Shown here in pieces: positions 62,301-64,000 of a stretch of 64,000 nucleotides of DNA. Both the position numbers and the translations under genes were made by a program. Origin of the DNA: Pseudomonas simiae (lineage in GTDB: Bacteria > Pseudomonadota > Gammaproteobacteria > Pseudomonadales > Pseudomonadaceae); contig NZ_FOKB01000004.1 in NCBI RefSeq assembly GCF_900111895.1, positions 62,001 through 126,000 of the forward strand. Direction: 5' to 3'. Below the pieces are notes generated by a model that made no database searches, was not told where the DNA came from, and worked only from the letters and a program-made list of their open reading frames with translations. Every line of letters starts with the position of its first letter. Within the stretch, counting starts at the first letter, position 1.

Positions 62301-62489
62301 CACGGTAGACGCCATCACCTCAGGGCTCGCGCCGGGCAAACTCGCCGATACAACGATTACCGGAAAGTCGATCTGCGGCAGCGGCGACACCGGCAGCAGG
62401 TTGAAGCTGACACCGCCCAGCAACATGATCGCCAGGCTCAGCAGCATGGTCGCTACCGGCCGACGAATGAAAGGTCCGGACAGGTTCAT
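59382..62489 (-). CDS. muxC: RND efflux transporter, MdtC/MuxC type
   Basis: A 1035-residue inner-membrane pump of the HAE-1 family. It has [20 protein letters not shown] at the start, [20 protein letters not shown] near residue 75, and a DD pair in [20 protein letters not shown] near 400 for proton relay. Two six-helix halves are separated by periplasmic loops. The partner muxB-like gene overlaps upstream (ATGA), as in MdtBC and MuxBC pairs that work as heterotrimers. The symbol is by analogy to P. aeruginosa. Confidence 0.9.
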   Translation of the reverse strand: MNLSGPFIRRPVATMLLSLAIMLLGGVSFNLLPVSPLPQIDFPVIVVSASLPGASPEVMASTVATPLERSFGSIAGITTMSSSSSQGSTRVILAFDSDRDINGAAREVQAAINASRNLLPSGMRSMPTYKKINPSQAPIMVLSLTSDVLQKGQLYDLASTILSQSLSQVPGVGEVQIGGSSLPAVRIELEPKALDQYGVALDDVRNTIANANQRRPKGSLEDSQRNWQIQANDQLEKAKDYEPLLIRYQNGAALRLGDVAKISDGVEDRYNSGFFNNEPAVLLVINRQSGANIIETVRQIKAQLPALQAVLPSSVKLSLAMDRSPVITATLHEAEMTLLIAVGLVILVVYLFLGNFRASLIPTLAVPVSLVGTFAVMYLYGFSLNNFSLMALILATGLVVDDAIVVLENISRHIDEGVPPMKAAYLGAQEVGFTLLSMNVSLVAVFLSILFMGGIVTNLFREFSITLSAAIIVSLIVSLTLTPMLCARWLKPHVKGQMTGLQRWSQKINDRMVAGYATSLDWVLRHRRLTLLSLLLTIGLNVALYVVVPKTFMPQQDTGQLIGFVRGDDGLSFSVMQPKMETFRKAVLKDPAVLSVAGFIGGNNGTNNAVMLVRLKPISERKISAQAVIERLRKDVPLVPGGRLFLMADQDLQFGGSRDQTSAQYSYILQSGDLAALRLWYPKVVAALRELPELTAIDAREGRGAAQVTLIVDRDQAKRLGIDMDMVTAVLNNAYSQRQISTIYDSLNQYQVVMEVNPRYAQDPITLNQMQVITADGARVPLSTIAHYENSLADDRVSHEGQFASENIAFDMAPGVTVEQGTAAIERAIAKVGLPEDVIAKMAGTADAFAATQKGQPFMILGALVAVYLVLGILYESYIHPLTILSTLPSAGVGAMLAIYLTGGEFSLISLLGLFLLIGVVKKNAILMIDLALQLERHDGMSPLESIRSACLLRLRPILMTTLAAILGALPLLLGAGDGAEMRRPLGLTIIGGLVFSQILTLYTTPVVYLYLDRARHRFNAWRGVRTDAALDTAL

Positions 62490-64000
62490 GACTCAACCGG
62501 CTCCAGGCTTTGCGGCTCTTTACGCCAGCGACGGCCAAGGCGATCGAAGTACAGGTAGATCACCGGCGTGGTGAACAGAGTCAGCACCTGGCTGACCAGC
62601 AGACCACCGACCATCACCAAGCCCAAGGGTTGACGCAATTCGGCACCGGATCCCGTGGCGAGCATCAACGGCACCGCGCCAAACAGCGCAGCCAGGGTGG
62701 TCATCAGGATCGGCCGAAAGCGCAGCAGTGCCGCCTGGTAGATCGCGGTCTGCGGGTCGAGGCCCTGGTTGCGTTCGGCGTCGAGGGCAAAGTCGATCAT
62801 CATGATCGCGTTCTTCTTGACGATACCGATCAGCAAGATAATGCCGATGATCGCGATCATGCCCAGGTCATTGCCACTGAGCAGCAACGCCAGCAAGGCG
62901 CCCACGGCCGCCGACGGCAAGGTCGAGAGAATGGTGATCGGATGGATATAGCTCTCGTAGAGCACGCCCAACACGATGTACATGGTGACCACCGCCGCCA
63001 GGATCAACAACAAGGTACTCGACAACGAGGCTTCGAAGGCCTGGGCCGCGCCCTGGAACTGGGTCTGCACGCCCACCGGCATGCCAATGTCTTTCTGGGT
63101 CTGGTTGATCAGTTCCACCCCTTTGCCCAGCGCAACGCCGGGGGCCAGGTTGAACGACATCATCACTGCCGGGAACTGGCCGATATGCGCTATCGCCAAT
63201 TGGGCCTGACGCTGTTCCACATGGGCCAGGCTGGACAGGCGCACCTGGCCACCATCGGTGGTTTTCACATGGATCTGGTTCAGCGCCTCCGGCCCCAGGG
63301 TTTCGCCGGACTGGGCCTGCAATACCACACGGTACTGGCTGGCCTGGGTGTAGATGGTGGAAATCTGCCGCTGGCCGAACGCGTCATACAATGCGTCGGT
63401 GATGGTCGACACGCTGACGCCCAGGCGCGAAGCCGCATCGCGGTCGATCACCAGGTACACCTGCAAACCCTTGTCCTGCAGGTCGCTGGCAACGTCGGTG
63501 AGTTCGGGCAACTGGCTCAACGCGTGCACCAGCTTGTCGCTCCACAACGCCAGCAACTCGGCATCGGGTGAGGACATGCTGAACTGGTACTGGGTGCGGC
63601 TGACGCGGTCTTCAATGGTCAGGTCCTGCACCGGCTGCATGAACAGGCGGATACCCACCAGCTTATCGATTTCCGGCTGCAAACGCGTGATCACCTGGGC
63701 AGCGCTCAAATCGCGCTGGCCGTGGGCCTTGAGGTTGATCAGCAGGCGCCCGCTGTTGAGGGTCGCGTTATCGCCGTCCACGCCAATGTAGGAAGACAGG
63801 CTTTCCACTGCCGGATCGGCCAGGATGATCTTGGCCAATTCCTGCTGGCGCTGGCTCATAGCGGCGAAGGAAATTGACTGCGGCGCTTCGGAAATACCCT
63901 GGATCACCCCGGTGTCCTGCACGGGAAAGAAGCCCTTGGGCACCACCAGGTACAGCACCACGGTCAGGCCCAGGGTGGCGATGGCGACCAGCAGGGTCAG
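62486..64000 (-). CDS. muxB: RND efflux transporter, MdtB/MuxB type, N-terminus beyond window
   Basis: The C-terminal 504 residues of the MuxC partner are visible; the frame stays open to base 64000. It contains [40 protein letters not shown], the second periplasmic docking region, and the last six helices ([20 protein letters not shown]). It forms the BC heterotrimer with muxC. The membrane-fusion protein muxA would be further upstream outside the window. Confidence 0.9.
   Translation of the reverse strand: MTLLVAIATLGLTVVLYLVVPKGFFPVQDTGVIQGISEAPQSISFAAMSQRQQELAKIILADPAVESLSSYIGVDGDNATLNSGRLLINLKAHGQRDLSAAQVITRLQPEIDKLVGIRLFMQPVQDLTIEDRVSRTQYQFSMSSPDAELLALWSDKLVHALSQLPELTDVASDLQDKGLQVYLVIDRDAASRLGVSVSTITDALYDAFGQRQISTIYTQASQYRVVLQAQSGETLGPEALNQIHVKTTDGGQVRLSSLAHVEQRQAQLAIAHIGQFPAVMMSFNLAPGVALGKGVELINQTQKDIGMPVGVQTQFQGAAQAFEASLSSTLLLILAAVVTMYIVLGVLYESYIHPITILSTLPSAAVGALLALLLSGNDLGMIAIIGIILLIGIVKKNAIMMIDFALDAERNQGLDPQTAIYQAALLRFRPILMTTLAALFGAVPLMLATGSGAELRQPLGLVMVGGLLVSQVLTLFTTPVIYLYFDRLGRRWRKEPQSLEPVES

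Noticed and set aside
1..64000. CRISPR arrays, tRNA or rRNA genes and insertion sequences
   Set aside because: No regularly spaced repeats, tRNA-like cloverleaf ends or IS transposase other than the phage transposase were seen by reading.

Overview
The window looks like a Pseudomonas chromosome, most likely P. fluorescens group. Supporting signs are the Pseudomonas REP-type inverted elements (48027, 57733, 59249), a DUF3203 protein, a MuxBC/OpmB-type efflux operon, the treS-maltokinase/glgE/glgB cluster and high-GC codon use. The left 31 kb is the right-hand part of a Mu-like transposable prophage with the BcepMu/B3 type of layout; the right 33 kb is host DNA.

Prophage, 1 to about 31160. The early genes run leftward (minus strand): a BcepMu gp16-like DNA-binding protein, a regulator that appears frameshifted, a winged-helix protein, a coiled-coil protein, the MuA-like DDE transposase and the start of the MuB-like ATPase, which leaves the window at base 1. 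A divergent XRE repressor starts the rightward genes, with a perfect 20-bp palindrome in the divergent promoter region. Next come a two-gene membrane-protein module of unknown role, the lysis cassette (muralytic enzyme, holin candidate, Rz with nested Rz1), DNA packaging and head genes in Mu order (gp25- to gp30-like, gpG), the protease/scaffold and capsid block, a contractile tail, the baseplate, the tail fibre and a chaperone. The late genes fall into four blocks, each preceded by the same motif (CTTTAAACNNGATTAAAAG), which is probably the phage's own late-promoter element. Two reverse-strand accessory genes sit inside the tail region: a small membrane protein and a DUF4145 protein. The right end of the prophage can be placed at about 31160 by its likeness to the Mu right end, 27 bp before a host UPF0149 gene. 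The left end is outside the window.

Host, 31161 to 64000. In order: a UPF0149 gene; a stand-alone EPSP synthase (aroA) with a noncanonical residue at the glyphosate-contact position; a conserved small protein; a quinone reductase-like flavoprotein divergent from a TetR regulator; a GNAT and a LysR regulator divergent from an MFS exporter; a secreted CAP-domain protein; a hybrid histidine kinase; and a membrane diguanylate cyclase. Then follow glgB, treS-maltokinase and glgE, which together turn trehalose into branched alpha-glucan via maltose-1-phosphate. After these come a proline-rich peptide, an MgtC-like protein, a DUF3203 protein, ccoG, a MocR-type regulator, a short-chain dehydrogenase and an MHYT-GGDEF-EAL c-di-GMP protein. 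The window ends with a leftward RND efflux operon: muxB-like (cut by the right edge), muxC-like and an outer-membrane factor whose signal-peptide region carries an inserted REP doublet.

No tRNA, rRNA, CRISPR array or insertion sequence was seen. Family names rest on recognition of motifs and gene order, not on database searches.
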